Made by a program: the position numbers and the translations under genes. A stretch of DNA of 64,000 bases from Shinisaurus crocodilurus. Its lineage: Eukaryota > Chordata > Lepidosauria > Squamata > Shinisauridae. Positions within the stretch are counted from its first letter, which is position 1, and every line of letters begins with the position of its first letter. Positions 1-10,552 of this stretch are shown in pieces. The stretch is from contig CM037878.1 in the NCBI GenBank assembly GCA_021292165.1, positions 284,837,744 through 284,901,743 on the forward strand, in the 5' to 3' direction. Under the pieces are notes generated by a model. It ran no database searches. It saw only the letters and a program-made list of their open reading frames with translations, and had not been told where the DNA came from.

Positions 1-613
1 TTTATTATATTTATGAATCACCCATCTGGCCAGACATCTGGCCACTCTGAGCGATGTACAGTCCAATAAAATACAAGGGGGGGGGGGAAACACACACACA
101 CCCACACAGTATAAAACACAATTAAAAACAGTACAAAACTTAAAAATCCGAACCCACCCCATATTCCCGCCTGAAAAGCCACATTTTTAATCAAGGCGGA
201 AGCTAATCAAGGAAGGGGCATGGCGGAGGTCACTGGGGAGGGAGTTCCATAAATTGGGGGCTGCCACAGAAAGGACCTCCTCCTAGTCCCCACCAGCCTG
301 GTTTCTCTGGCTGATGGGACAGGGAGAAGGCTGTCCATGGCAGATCTTGTTGAGCAGCCTACTTGATGTTACTGGAGGCGCTCCTTGAGATAAACTGGAC
401 CGGAGCCGTACAGGGTTTTAAAGGTCAACACCAACACCTTGAATTCGGCTCGGCAACCAACTGGTAGCCAGTGCAACTCTTTGAGCACTGGAGTGATGTG
501 ATCACGCCGGCGGCATGCCTTTAACCAGGCGAGCTGCTGCATTCTGTACCAGCTGCAACTTCCGAACCATCTTCCAGGGTAACCCCACGTAGAGTGCATT
601 ACAGTAGTCTAAA
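1..613 (-). mobile_element. L2-clade LINE 3' end, cut by window edge
   Basis: It reads on the minus strand as the C-terminal RT region and 3' UTR of the same family as the full element at 42497-46022 (shared TTCCGAACC..CTTCCAGGGTAA and GTGATCACGCCGGCGG segments). It ends at the left edge in the TTTATTATATTTAT tail. Frameshifts and stops make it non-functional. A poly-G/CA-rich patch lies at 78-107. Confidence 0.85.
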
Positions 614-1055
614 GTTTACCTTCCCTGCTGACCAGAATATCAGGACTGATTCACACCCATCCCTTGAGATGTATCAGCATCTTTGGTCATCTACTTGCTC
701 CAGACCAGGAGTCAATTCACACAATCATCATGAATCTAGTTAAGCCAAGAAAACCGTGAAGAGCGGCCACATCTGTGAGCTGGGGAATCCCCTGTATTAG
801 CTCTACTCAGAGCTTCTCTCATGTCATCCATCCTTGGCAGGAGCCCTCCCAAAGCAGCGTAAACATCAATATATTTGACAGTCTTGTAACACAAGTGGGT
901 GAACCGTGATGTCACTAAGTCCTCTCCCCAATCCCTCCCGTTGCTGTTGTTGCCCCACTGGGCCCCCAGTGACCACATCAGAATAGCCCCCTTGCCCTGG
1001 AAGCGTGCTACTGAGCACCAGGCCAGGGAAACGCAAGAATTAGGTTTTTAATGAG
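614..1055. other. Intronic sequence, nothing recognised
   Basis: TENM4 intron DNA between two L2 fragments. No gene, known repeat or strong motif was seen. Confidence 0.4.
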
Positions 1056-1192
1056 AATTTTTTAATATTGTTTTAATTATTATATTTTATTGTGTTTTAT
1101 TGTATTTTAATTGTACATCGCCCAGGGTGGCCGGGTGACCGGCCAGATGGGCGATTGATAAATGTAATAAATAAATAATAAAATAAATTCAT
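1056..1192 (+). mobile_element. L2-clade LINE 3' tail
   Basis: Only the extreme 3' end is present: TTGTACATCGCCCAGGGTGG, then GGCCAGATGGGCGATTGATA and an AATAAATAAATAA tail. It matches the reverse complement of the tail of the element at 42497. Confidence 0.75.
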
Positions 1193-1855
1193 GTCCAACG
1201 AGAGCAGGGACTTCTCACCTGGGCAGATGATATCAGTAGGACCAGGACAATCCCAGGAGGCCCACAAAAATAGACAGATAGAGGGTGCCCCCCCCATAGG
1301 CCATATACCATGCCTCGTTCACTGACTCCATCATTCTCCCAGCCTTCTTGACTCATTTACCCGTGCCTGCCTCCACGTTCAGCACCTTGCAGACTAACAC
1401 CTTTAAATAGCCCTCCAGCTTGGTAACATTCTGGACCTCTAATTGGACCTATGACTGCCACAGATTGATCGTCTTGCTCTTTGGCGGCGTCAAAAATCAA
1501 TAACAAGCGGTTCCTCATTGGACCCTCTCTGAATCAAAAATGCTTGCTATAACAGTGCTCTGGACAAAACTGCCCCCTTCGCACAAATGCAGACTTTGTA
1601 ATCTGTGATGTAAAACCACCTCTCACTTAGCAGCACCAGCCGGCGTCTTCACAGCTGTGGAGCTGTGTGGTTTGTTCACTTTTGTTTATTTAACCTGGGA
1701 TGTCCAGACAGAGGTTTGTCTTGATATTTTCTTGGAATTCCGGTGGCGAGAGAACAGCCGTGGTTGTTCACACCCAGCGGTGCTACAGAGATTCCTTGCC
1801 AACTGTTAAACCACCGCTTGGCTAGCTGGAGCGTTCTAACCTTATCCCGCTAAAC
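1193..1855. other. Intronic sequence, nothing recognised
   Basis: No gene or assignable repeat was seen in this unique-looking stretch. Confidence 0.35.
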
Positions 1856-1959
1856 CAGGGCTCTCCAACCTTGGGTCCCCAGATGTTTTTGGCCTACAAC
1901 TCCCAGCATGGGAATTGAAGGACAAAAAACATCTGGGGACCCAAGGTTGGAGAGCCCTG
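1856..1959. mobile_element. hAT MITE, family A (internal deletion)
   Basis: Inverted termini CAGGGCTCTCCAACCTTGGG and its complement bound an element that has lost most of its right-hand core. The flanks CGCTAAAC and CTCCAAAC are an imperfect (6/8) 8-bp target duplication. One copy of the CTACAACTCCCAGCATG core motif is retained. Confidence 0.8.
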
Positions 1960-2424
1960 CTCCAAACGTCCTCACAGTGCATAGCCGAGCTTCCCGCATC
2001 TCGGCCCATTTTGCAGCAGAAATAACCACAGCGGCCATATTTCTGTAGCCGTGCAGTTGCGGTTAATTACTCTGGAGATGCAAGCTCTTATTACAAGGTG
2101 CCAATTTGGCATTTGCATCACCTCAACATCTGTGTTATAAATCTCCCATTTTTCAGGCATTTATAGCTCATAGACAAACACTCCTTCCAGAGCAGGGGCT
2201 TCTATGTGTTGCATTTGAGCCTTAGGAGTTAGGATACTCAGGGGCTGCTAAAGGAAATGTATTAGGCAGTAACAGTAAAAAAAATATTTTCATATTCCTG
2301 CGTGAAAACACTGCAAGGCTTAGCTGTAACGGAGAGGGAGGATGAGACACACAGGATTGCCTTTTTCAGGGGCAGCTCTTGGTTGCTCTGTCTCAGGTCA
2401 TGCTACTTCCAACCTTAAATATTC
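1960..2424. other. Intronic sequence, nothing recognised
   Basis: No coding or assignable repeat sequence was seen. Confidence 0.35.
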
Positions 2425-2527
2425 TTAGGGCCAAACTACATGTTATGCTGCCGGATTCATGGGGTATACTGGGAGATTGATTGATTGATTGATTGATTGA
2501 TTGACTGACTGACTGACTGACTGACTT
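2425..2527. repeat. Harbinger-like end fragment and (GATT)n/(GACT)n microsatellite
   Basis: TTA plus GGGCCAAACTACATGTTATG at 2425-2447 matches the end of the element at 15191-15428, but no second end is present. It is followed at about 2475-2527 by GATT repeats that change into GACT repeats. Confidence 0.6.
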
Positions 2528-2942
2528 ACTAAATGCAGCCATTGATGGGTTTTAATCAGAACCAGAAAATATTGTGTGTGGGAGGGAGTTAAATTTTTCC
2601 CTGCACCATTTCTCCAATGCAAATCTCTCCCTTCCCTTCCATTTGCAGCATGGGTGGGTGGGGAACAGGGATAGTGTAGTCAGTCACTTTTACTTTTTCT
2701 CTTGCAGAGAGCATTTAACAGTTTTTGCAAGGATGATGTCAATTAGGAAAATGGTGCAAGAGAAAAGGGTTCAGTTTAAATGCCCTCAGGCCCCGTGCCA
2801 GTTTTGCAATCAAATTAGCGTGCGCGCACACACACACCCATGCCTTGGCTGCATTACTTTTTTGGTGTTTTTTTTAGTGGGCAGGCATATATACACATTT
2901 GTATTTCAAAATGGTTCTGCTTGAGTAACTGAGCGCCTCATC
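2528..2942. other. Intronic sequence, nothing recognised
   Basis: There is an open frame at 2574-2924, but it has no recognisable domain and its composition is that of intron. I do not call a gene. Confidence 0.35.
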
Positions 2943-3075
2943 GGTGCAATCGTAGGCGTGTTTAGGCAGAAAAAAAGTCCTACAATTCCCAGCATTCCCC
3001 AGCCAGCCATGCTGGCTGGGCAATGCTGGGAGTTGCATAGCTTTTTCCTGTCTAAACACGCCTACGATTGCGCCC
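2943..3075. mobile_element. Palindromic MITE, family B
   Basis: The arms GGTGCAATCGTAGGCGTGTT and their complement enclose the shared core (CAATTCCCAGCATTCCCCAG and complement), so the whole element can fold into one hairpin. It is a diverged copy without a clear target duplication. Confidence 0.75.
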
Positions 3076-3089
3076 TTGAACTGCTTAGG

Positions 3090-3165
3090 CTGCAATCCTA
3101 TATACACTTATCTGGGAATAAGTCCCACTGAACTCAGTCGGCCTTATTTCTTAGTAGACATGTTA
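3090..3165. mobile_element. Palindromic MITE, family C
   Basis: It begins TGCAATCCTATATACACTTA, has the loop AAGTCCCACTGAACTCAGT, and ends in a decayed complement (GTAGACATG). It lies 14 bp after a family B element. Confidence 0.65.
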
Positions 3166-3390
3166 GCACCGCACAGTTAATGAATCTGTTCAGGGACTGA
3201 GCTGTCTGTCTTCAGATTTGTTTTATCTTCCTTTCTTTTTTTTCTTCCTATGTCTTAGGGTTGTTTGTCCAAAATTTTTCCAGGGAATTTTTCATTTCCC
3301 TGAAAAAATTGTATGTTTTGCTTAATAATTCATCCTCTTAAGGCTTTCTGTGTCGTTCTAATCCTCATTCCTCCCCTGCCTCTGCTGCAG

Positions 3391-3687
3391 GTTCATAACA
3401 GGAACTTGCTGTCCCTTGACTTTGACCGTGTGACTAGAACAGAGAAGATCTATGATGACCATCGCAAGTTCACCCTGCGGATCCTGTATGATCAGGCTGG
3501 CCGGCCCAGCCTCTGGTCTCCTAGCAGTAGGCTGAACGGGGTGAACGTAACATATTCCCCAGGGGGGCATATTGCTGGGATTCAAAGGGGAACCATGTCA
3601 GAAAGGATGGAATATGACCAGTCCGGCAGGATTACATCCAGAATCTTTGCTGATGGCAAATCTTGGAGCTACACGTACTTAGAGAAG
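3391..3687 (+). CDS. TENM4: Teneurin-4 internal exon (YD repeats)
   Basis: This exon encodes 99 residues of the extracellular YD-repeat barrel of a teneurin, a type II transmembrane cell-adhesion protein that binds latrophilins and other teneurins at synapses. The borders are a pyrimidine tract ending in CTGCAG before 3391 and AAG|GTGAGT after 3687; both ends are phase 0. Tyr-Asp style repeat cores are visible, for example [20 protein letters not shown] near residues 15-33 and MEYDQSGRI near residues 72-80. The reading frame stays open into intron sequence on both sides, so the exon limits rest on the splice sites and on homology. The exon joins in frame to the one at 4721. It was assigned to TENM4 by linkage to the last two exons, because this exon alone resembles several teneurin paralogues. 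Confidence 0.92.
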
Positions 3688-3854
3688 GTGAGTGCCACCA
3701 TGTAAAAAATATCTCCCTGCTTGTAGTATCTCTCAACAGGTGCTTTCTTTGCACATCAGCTTGATTGATACTTTCTCCTATTCCTTATTTTTGCCCCTTT
3801 TTTAAAGTTCTAGCTGCTCTTAATTATAATATTCAAGTTGCTTTTCAATCTTAA

Positions 3855-3985
3855 GGGTGCAATCCTATGTTGAAATCCTTAGAAATTTAGACAGAAAAAG
3901 AGTCCTACAACTCCCAGCATTGCCAAGCCAGCATGCTGGGAGTTGTAAGACTTTTTTCTGTCTAAACATAGATAGGATTACACCC
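3855..3985. mobile_element. Palindromic MITE, family B
   Basis: The termini GGGTGCAATCCTATG and GGATTACACCC flank the core CTACAACTCCCAGCAT and its complement. The element lies in the 1033-bp intron between the exons at 3391 and 4721. Confidence 0.8.
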
Positions 3986-4493
3986 CAAGAGATATTAAAT
4001 AATTGCTTGAGGGGATTCTGGGTGTGGTAGTAGCAACCACCTACCCATATGCCACGTTGGTATCCATAAAGAGAAATGTTTGGATGGATGGATAAATAAA
4101 TAAACAAATAATCCCACACAAATTACGAAAACACAGATATACGTACTTTGTCTAGAAGTATATCCAAGTATTCTTAATTGTGAGTGGAATAATTCCCCCT
4201 TCCCTCAGCATTTTGGACTAGTTAGTGTTCAGCAATGGATTTTCACCAAATTGTACATCTGTTCAGTGAATACAAATCTGGGAGATTTTGAAACTGGATC
4301 TATTGCTCAACCAAAATGTTATTGTAGTGGCATAGGGAGGAGGGTATCTAAACCGCTGAATAGAAATCCATAAGACATTGTTCAATTCACCAGCAACTGG
4401 CACTTCCCCTGTCCCCGCCCATTACAAAAATTAGGTGCAGGGAGGAATCGCCCAAGGAGGCAAGATTATGACAATAACAACAATGTCCTAAAG
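3986..4493. other. Intronic sequence, nothing recognised
   Basis: Remainder of a short TENM4 intron; no repeat or gene was recognised. Confidence 0.4.
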
Positions 4494-4581
4494 CAGTGTT
4501 CTCCAACCTTGGGTACCCAGATGTTTTTGGCCTACAACTCCCAGCATGCCCCCAGCCAGGACCCAAGGCTGGAGAACACTG
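4494..4581. mobile_element. hAT MITE, family A (deleted copy)
   Basis: CAGTGTTCTCCAACC and its complement flank an 88-bp element with a perfect 8-bp target duplication TCCTAAAG on both sides (4486-4493 and 4582-4589). Most of the right-hand arm is missing. Confidence 0.9.
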
Positions 4582-4593
4582 TCCTAAAGAATG

Positions 4594-4656
4594 TTTATTT
4601 ATTTATTTATTTATTATATTTATTAATCGCCCACCTGGCCGGTCACCCTGCTGGAC
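4594..4656 (-). mobile_element. L2-clade LINE 3' tail
   Basis: TTTATTTATTTATT repeats lead into ATCGCCCACCTGGCCGGTCA, the 3' terminus of the L2 family at 42497. It is only about 60 bp long and sits 64 bp before the exon at 4721. Confidence 0.7.
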
Positions 4657-4720
4657 AAAGTTCAAATTTCTAATGGCATTAAAATGAAGGGTTGTAACTA
4701 CCTTTCTCTCCTGGTTACAG

Positions 4721-6335
4721 TCCATGGTACTGCTTCTTCACAGCCAGCGGCAATACATTTTCGAATTTGATAAGAACGATCGCTTGTCCTCCGTGACCAT
4801 GCCCAACGTAGCCCGGCAGACCTTGGAAACCATCCGCTCCGTTGGCTATTACAGGAACATCTACAGGCCACCCGAGGGTAATGCCTCCATCATTGAGGAT
4901 TTCAACGAGGAGCGGCAGCTCCTTCATACCTTTCATTTGGGAACAGGGAGGCGTGTCATCTACAAGTATGGAAAGCTGTCTAAGCTGGCTGAAATGCTTT
5001 ATGATACAACCAAAATCAGCTTCACCTATGATGAAACGGCAGGCATGTTGAAGACTATCAACCTGCAGAACGAAGGGTTCACCTGCACCATCCGATACCG
5101 GCAGATTGGGCCGCTCATTGACCGGCAGATCTTCCGTTTCACTGAAGAAGGCATGGTGAATGCCCGCTTTGACTATAATTACGACAACAGCTTCCGGGTG
5201 ACCAGCATGCAAGCAGTGATCAACGAGACGCCATTGCCCATTGACCTCTACCGATATGACGACGTGTCAGGCAAAACAGAGCAGTTTGGCAAATTTGGAG
5301 TCATCTACTATGATATCAATCAGATCATCACCACAGCGGTCATGACCCACACTAAGCACTTTGATGCCTACGGTAGGATGAAAGAAGTACAGTATGAGAT
5401 TTTTAGGTCCCTCATGTATTGGATGACTGTGCAGTATGACAACATGGGGAGAGTCGTGAAAAAGGAGTTGAAGGTTGGACCATATGCAAACACTACAAGA
5501 TATTCGTATGAGTATGATGCTGATGGCCAGTTGCAGACGGTCTCAATCAACGAGAAGCCACTCTGGCGGTATAGTTACGACCTCAATGGGAATCTCCATT
5601 TGTTGAGTCCTGGCAACAGTGCCCGCCTCACACCACTGAGGTACGATCTCAGGGACAGGATTACAAGATTAGGGGATGTGCAGTATAAGATGGATGAAGA
5701 TGGGTTCTTGAGACAAAGGGGGAATGACGTTTTTGAGTACAATTCTGCCGGGCTGCTCATCAAGGCATACAACAAAGCCAGTGGATGGAGTGTGAAGTAT
5801 CGCTATGATGGACTTGGAAGGAGGGTCTCCAGCAAAACCATCCATGGCCATCATTTGCAGTTCTTTTATGCAGATCTCACCAACCCCACCAAAGTCACCC
5901 ATCTTTACAACCACTCCAGTTCCGAGATAACTTCTCTCTATTATGACCTTCAGGGCCATCTCTTTGCCATGGAACTTAGCAGTGGAGATGAATTTTACAT
6001 TGCTTGCGACAACATTGGGACTCCTTTAGCTGTCTTTAGTGGAACAGGGTTAATGATCAAGCAGATCCTGTACACCGCGTATGGGGAGATCTACATGGAC
6101 ACCAACCCAAACTTCCAAATCATCATTGGCTACCATGGAGGCCTGTATGACCCCCTCACCAAACTCATACATATGGGGAAGAGAGACTATGATGTGCTTG
6201 CTGGACGGTGGACAAGCCCAGACCATGACATCTGGAAACGTCTAAGCAGCAGCAACATAATGCCTTTCAACCTTTACATGTTCAAGAATAACAACCCTAT
6301 TAGTAACTCTCAGGATATAAAGTGCTACATGACAG
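4721..6335 (+). CDS. TENM4: Teneurin-4 large exon (YD barrel and RHS core)
   Basis: This 1615-nt exon is the single largest coding block in the window and encodes 538 codons plus one base. The acceptor is CTGGTTACAG before 4721 and the donor is ACAG|GTAAG at 6335, giving a phase-1 junction completed by AT at 13074. It encodes most of the C-terminal half of the YD-repeat barrel (many Y-D-x-x-G-x-L/R units). It ends with the RHS-family closing signature: [11 protein letters not shown] followed by [14 protein letters not shown] at about exon residues 473-500. N-glycosylation sequons include NAS, NET, NTT and NHS. There are no internal stops or frameshifts, so the gene looks functional. It faces the extracellular space and forms the shell that encloses the C-terminal linker. 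Confidence 0.96.
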
Positions 6336-6347
6336 GTAAGATTCATT

Positions 6348-6435
6348 TTTGGCCAACTGTGCTAATTGCCAGGGATTGAACCTGGGAGCTTTAGCATGCA
6401 AAGCATGTGCTTTACTACTGAATTATGGCCCTTAC
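6348..6435 (-). mobile_element. tRNA-derived SINE head (minus)
   Basis: On the minus strand an A-box-like TAGTAAAGCACATGCTTTGC and a B-box-like GGTTCAATCCCTGG are readable. The body is decayed and there is no functional tRNA fold or 3' end. It starts 12 bp after the 6335 splice donor. Confidence 0.6.
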
Positions 6436-6442
6436 CGAAGGA

Positions 6443-6575
6443 CCAGGAACCATAGCTCAGTGGTAGAGCACATGCTTTACATGCTTAGGGTCCGGGTTCC
6501 AATCTCTGACATCTCCAGTTATCAAGGAAGAAGGGATATGAAAGACATCTCCCTGCCTGAAACCTGAAAGCAGAG
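6443..6575 (+). mobile_element. tRNA-derived SINE (plus)
   Basis: CATAGCTCAGTGGTAGAGCA is a good A box and GGGTTCCAATC a B box; a non-tRNA body (GAAAGACATCTCCCTGCCTG) follows. It is arranged head to head with the copy at 6348. Confidence 0.65.
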
Positions 6576-6864
6576 GTGGTGCTAGGGGGTGGCCCACTAG
6601 GGCTGGAGCCCTGAATCTTTTCATTTGGAGCCCCGAATCTCTGGGAGGCCATCTGCCCCGCCACCCTGCTGTCCAGGGGCCCTGTTGCATCCAATCCCCC
6701 TGGACGAGCTGGCTTTTGGCCCACATGTGCTTCACCTCCTGCTGCCCCTCCCCTTTAATCTTTCTGCCTGAGGTTTTTCCCCCCCAAAATCAGATGCCCT
6801 CCTCTCCCCTGGCCATACATCCCTTCTAACAAATTGGGATGTCCTTAGGAGATGGGATCCTTTA

Positions 6865-6867
6865 AAG

Positions 6868-6912
<45 letters not shown>
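6865..6912. repeat. (GA)n microsatellite
   Basis: About 20 uninterrupted GA units follow an ACACACAGA start; a poly-T run of about 20 lies shortly after at 6950-6970. Confidence 0.9.
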
Positions 6913-6915
<3 letters not shown>

Positions 6916-7066
6916 TAGAGCATATGCAAATTAGCATATGCAAATTTGTGCTTTTTTTTTTTTTTTTTTTGTCCTGTGGGCCTGAGCCCTGGATCTTTTC
7001 AGTACCAAGCACCGCCCCTGCCCGAGAGAGCCACTATAAGTCAGAGGAGACACTGTTGGGCTAGAT

Positions 7067-7201
7067 CAGGACTCTCCAACCTTGGGTCCTCAGATGTTTT
7101 TGGCCTACAACTCCCAGCATGCCCCAGCCAGCTATGCTGGCTGGGGCATGCTGGGAGTTGTAGGCCAAAAACATCTGGGGACCCCAGGTTGGAGAGCCCT
7201 G
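7067..7201. mobile_element. hAT MITE, family A (full length)
   Basis: This is a complete 135-bp palindrome with a perfect 8-bp target duplication GGCTAGAT at 7059-7066 and 7202-7209. Both arms carry the motif CTACAACTCCCAGCATGC or its complement. Confidence 0.92.
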
Positions 7202-7384
7202 GGCTAGATGGACAACTGGTCTGATCTGGTATAAAGCAGCTTCCGCTGCCCCAGTCATTTTGCCTCCTTGCTCGGCTGCATCATAAACCTTCCCCCCGCC
7301 CCTACTGTAAGCTAAGTAGGAAGCAAAAATGTGCATGAAGGACCCCTCTCCCCTGCCTCACTTTTCCCTACTCCTTCACACACC

Positions 7385-7625
7385 CCTTTCTGCAGATTAA
7401 AGAGTGATTAAAGTCCTTCTAATTTCCTATCAGTCGCGCAGGGGGTATTATTGCATGCATCAGCTGGCAGCCCAGATTCTAAATTGCATCTAAATAAACA
7501 GTATTAAGGATCCTTGCTCCAGGAGAGGAGCAGCTGAATCCTTTCTAATCATGACCTTTTTATCAAGCCTTTTAAAAATAACAATGCGATTAAGTGTTAA
7601 TTCATCCATGAGAATTGCTGTTAAA
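7385..7625. other. Candidate conserved non-coding intron block
   Basis: This is unique, AT-rich sequence with many homeodomain-like cores (GATTAAAG, TCTAATTT, TTTCTAATCATG, GATTAAGTGTTAATTC) and no repeat similarity. Conservation is inferred from composition only. Confidence 0.25.
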
Positions 7626-8035
7626 GGGCTGTTGGAAAACAAGTATCACATGCCTTGAATAATAGGCCAGACCAGAGAGTCTGAAGCCTTTGACCAAACA
7701 AATCAAATTTGAGGGTGGGAGCAGGTGTGTTTTGGTTTGGGGAGGGTAACAGAGCAGGCATAGAAGACTGGCAGAATAGTATCAGAAATGAGGTCCAACC
7801 AATGGTGCTGGAGGATCCCAGCAAGTCTTGAGGGACTTGAGGAAAGAAAGAAAGGGGTGGTGGGAAGTTGTTCTACGTAGGGCCGCAGTGCAGAACCTCA
7901 GGCCCAACTAGAGCAGGAATGCCGCCCCCAAGAGCATCTCCAGAGTGGAATTTGGCCCCTGGGCTGAAAGAGGTTCAGTACCCCCAACATAGCAACATTG
8001 TTTGCTTTTAAATTCGGGTTTTTAAATTTTGTATA

Positions 8036-8285
8036 CAGTAATACCTTGGATTACAAGTAACTTGGTTTGAGAGCGTTTTGCAAGACAAGCAAAATTTTTA
8101 TTTTATTTTATTTTTTTTTAACTTGGTATACAAGCGTCGTCTTGCAATACAAGTACTGTAGTACGGCTTAAATTAAAAATCTCTGTACAAATTTTTTTGG
8201 GGGGGATTTCGTTTTGATATAAGAGTGTTTTGGATTACAAGCACCTTTCCAGAACGAGTTATGCTCTCAATCCAAGGCATGACTG
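8036..8285. mobile_element. pogo/Tigger-like MITE
   Basis: CAGTAATACCTTGGATTACA at the left and AATCCAAGGCATGACTG at the right are inverted termini, flanked by TA on both sides as Tc1/mariner-superfamily elements are. Two more copies lie at 33353 and 53239. Confidence 0.8.
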
Positions 8286-8286
8286 T

Positions 8287-8366
8287 AATGGTTTTATTGT
8301 ATATTGTATTATGTGTTTTTATGGATTGTTGTGAACCGCCCAGGGAGCTTCGGTTGTTGGGCGATA

Positions 8367-8413
<47 letters not shown>

Positions 8414-8430
8414 AATAATAATAATAATAG
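8287..8430 (+). mobile_element. L2-like LINE 3' tail with (GAT)n
   Basis: GTGAACCGCCCAGGGAGCTT and GTTGGGCGATAAT are the 3' end of an L2-type LINE; the tail has become about 15 GAT repeats followed by AAT repeats. Confidence 0.7.
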
Positions 8431-8485
8431 AGGGAGTGGTTTGAAAGCAAAATATATGGAGATAGGAGTAGGAGAATGTATAGGG

Positions 8486-8625
8486 CAGGGCTCTCCAACC
8501 TTGGGTCCCCAGATGTTGCTGGCCTACAGCTCCCAGAATCCCTTGCCATTAGCCATGCTGGCTGGGTATGCTGGGAGGGAGCTGTAGGCCAGCAACATCT
8601 GGGGACCCAAGGTTGGAGGGCCCTG
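8486..8625. mobile_element. hAT MITE, family A variant (A')
   Basis: The outer arms are those of family A (CAGGGCTCTCCAACCTTGGG), but the inner arms read GATGTTGCTGGCCTACAGCT. A near-perfect 8-bp target duplication GTATAGGG/GTATAGTG flanks it. The other A' copy is at 49918. Confidence 0.88.
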
Positions 8626-8631
8626 GTATAG

Positions 8632-8705
8632 TGGGGCAGCCCGTAGCTCAGTGGTAGACTGCATGCTTTGCATGCCAGGTTCAATCCTTGGTATTGCCAC
8701 TGTCA
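8632..8705 (+). mobile_element. tRNA-derived SINE head
   Basis: CCGTAGCTCAGTGGTAGACT and CCAGGTTCAATCCTTGG are A-box and B-box segments. The 3' body is missing. Confidence 0.6.
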
Positions 8706-9060
8706 GACTTAGAGCTTTTCTACACGAGGCACTTGTTGTGCGCTTGTGATTCCTTACTCAAGGTTGTTTACAGGCTCTTTAGACGACATCGTGATCCTCC
8801 AGTTTTCCTTCTGTTTTTTCAGAACGCTCTCCTGGGGTTTTTTGAACGGGGACAATGGGGTATTATATTAGAACAGGGGAAATGGTGCTGTTTCTCCTTG
8901 TGTATTTGAGCTATTCAAGTATAGCACAGCTCCACCTGGAGGTTATGTAGTGGAGAAGCAGGAAAGGAAGAGCTCTTTGTGTAGAGCTCGGATCGCAATG
9001 CTGCGACGAAACCGAAAGTAGATGCAGCGATTAACAGCCTGGTGTAGAAAAGCCCTTAAG
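8706..9060. mobile_element. Family G DNA transposon, possibly piggyBac-like
   Basis: The ends AGAGCTTTTCTACACGAGGC and GCCTGGTGTAGAAAAGCCC are inverted repeats and the right end abuts TTAA. Other copies are at 18960, 39550 and 46209. The TTAA target site is visible only at some ends, so the superfamily is uncertain. Confidence 0.6.
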
Positions 9061-9667
9061 AGTCCCTTTAGGAAGGGTGGGGGGGGGAAGTTAGATGTTC
9101 TTAAGGAAAAGTCCTCAGAGCCTCTTCTCGCTCTTTAACTCAGAGTGTGTGTGTGTGTGGGGGGGTGCTTCTCACCTTTCCATCAGGGTTAAGAAGCCCA
9201 GCTCATCACAGGACTTTCCTGCAGCAATTTCAGCTAACTTAAAAAACTTAATATAGCCCCTCCCACTTCAACTGCTGCTACAATGCCTCTTTCTCGCCTC
9301 TTCCAAAGAACACTGACATTACTCCTTTCTCTCTTTCCAAACTTGGCTCTCCACTGGACCCCTGAATCCAGAATCTTCCCCCACTCCTTTTCCCTCTTTC
9401 CATGCACACAAGCAATAGCCACTTATCTCACCAACTTCTTGACAAATCCCCTTAGAAGCTCCCCCTTCCTTGCTGCTTTGTCTAACCTCCCTTAAAGTGG
9501 ATGGTGCTGCTGCCTGCTGCGACTTCTCCAGTCCCTGTTCTGCTTGCTTCGCTCGGTATTTAATTCCCAATAAAAGGGGCGGAGGCACGCCAGATGCCAC
9601 AAGCCTCGCACAGCCCTCGGCATGGAGTGGAGGCAGGTGTGCACCACGCCCAAACCTCCGCAGTCAC

Positions 9668-10552
9668 TTAATTTGCAGATGACACAAAGTTGGGTGGAAC
9701 AGCTAATACTCTGGAAGACAGAAACAAAATTCAAAGCGATCTCGATAGGCTGGAGCACTGGGCCGAAAACAACAGAATGAAATTTAATAGGGATAAATGC
9801 CAAGTGCTGCACCTAGGGATGGAAACCAAATGCAGAGTTACAGAATGGGGGACACTTGGCTCAACCGTACAAGTGAGAAGGATCTTGGAATTGTTGTAGA
9901 TCACAAACTGAGTATGAGCCAGCAATGCGATGTGGCTGCAAAGAAGGCAAATGCTATTTTGGCCTGCATTAATAGAAGTACAGCTTCCAAATCGCAGGAA
10001 GTGATAATTCCCCTTTACTCGGCACTGGTTAGGCCTTATCCTAAGTACTGTGTCCAGTTCTGGGCATCACACTTTAAGAAGGATGTAGACAGACTGGAGA
10101 GGGTTCAGAGGAGGGCAACAAGGATGATAAGGGACTGGAAACAAGGCCCTATGAGGAGAGACTGAAAGAACTGGGCATGTTTAGCCTTCAGAAGAGGAGA
10201 CTGGGGGGAGATATGATAGCACTCTTCCAGTACTTGAAGGGTTCTCACAAAGAGGAGGGCCAGGATTTCTTCTCGATCATCCCAGTTTGCAGGACATGGA
10301 ATAATGGGCTCAAGTTACAGGAACCCAGATTCCACCTAAACATCAGGAAAAAATTCCTGACTGTCAGAGCAATAAGACATGGAACCAGCTACGTAGGGAG
10401 GTGGTGGGCTCTCCCACTCTGGAGGCATTCAAGGTGCAGCTGGACAGCCATCTGTCGGGGATGCTTTGACTTGGATTCCTGCATTGAGCAGGGGGTTGGA
10501 CTCGATGGCCTTATAGGCCCCTTCCAACTCTACTTTTCTATGATTCTATGAT
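9668..10552 (+). mobile_element. CR1-clade LINE fragment
   Basis: This is the C-terminal third of the reverse transcriptase ORF and the 3' UTR. Decayed RT residues (DRLEHWAENNRMKFNRDKCQ) are followed by the usual CR1 end and the TTCTATGATTCTATGA tail. Several frameshifts are present, and it lies in TENM4 intron. Confidence 0.9.

Noticed and set aside
6443..6515. Possible tRNA gene
   Set aside because: A- and B-box sequences are present, but there is no acceptor stem or 3' half; it continues into a SINE body.
8225..8684. Open frames encoding runs of Asp, Asn or His
   Set aside because: They come from the (GAT)n/(AAT)n tail of an L2 element and have no domain or splice context.
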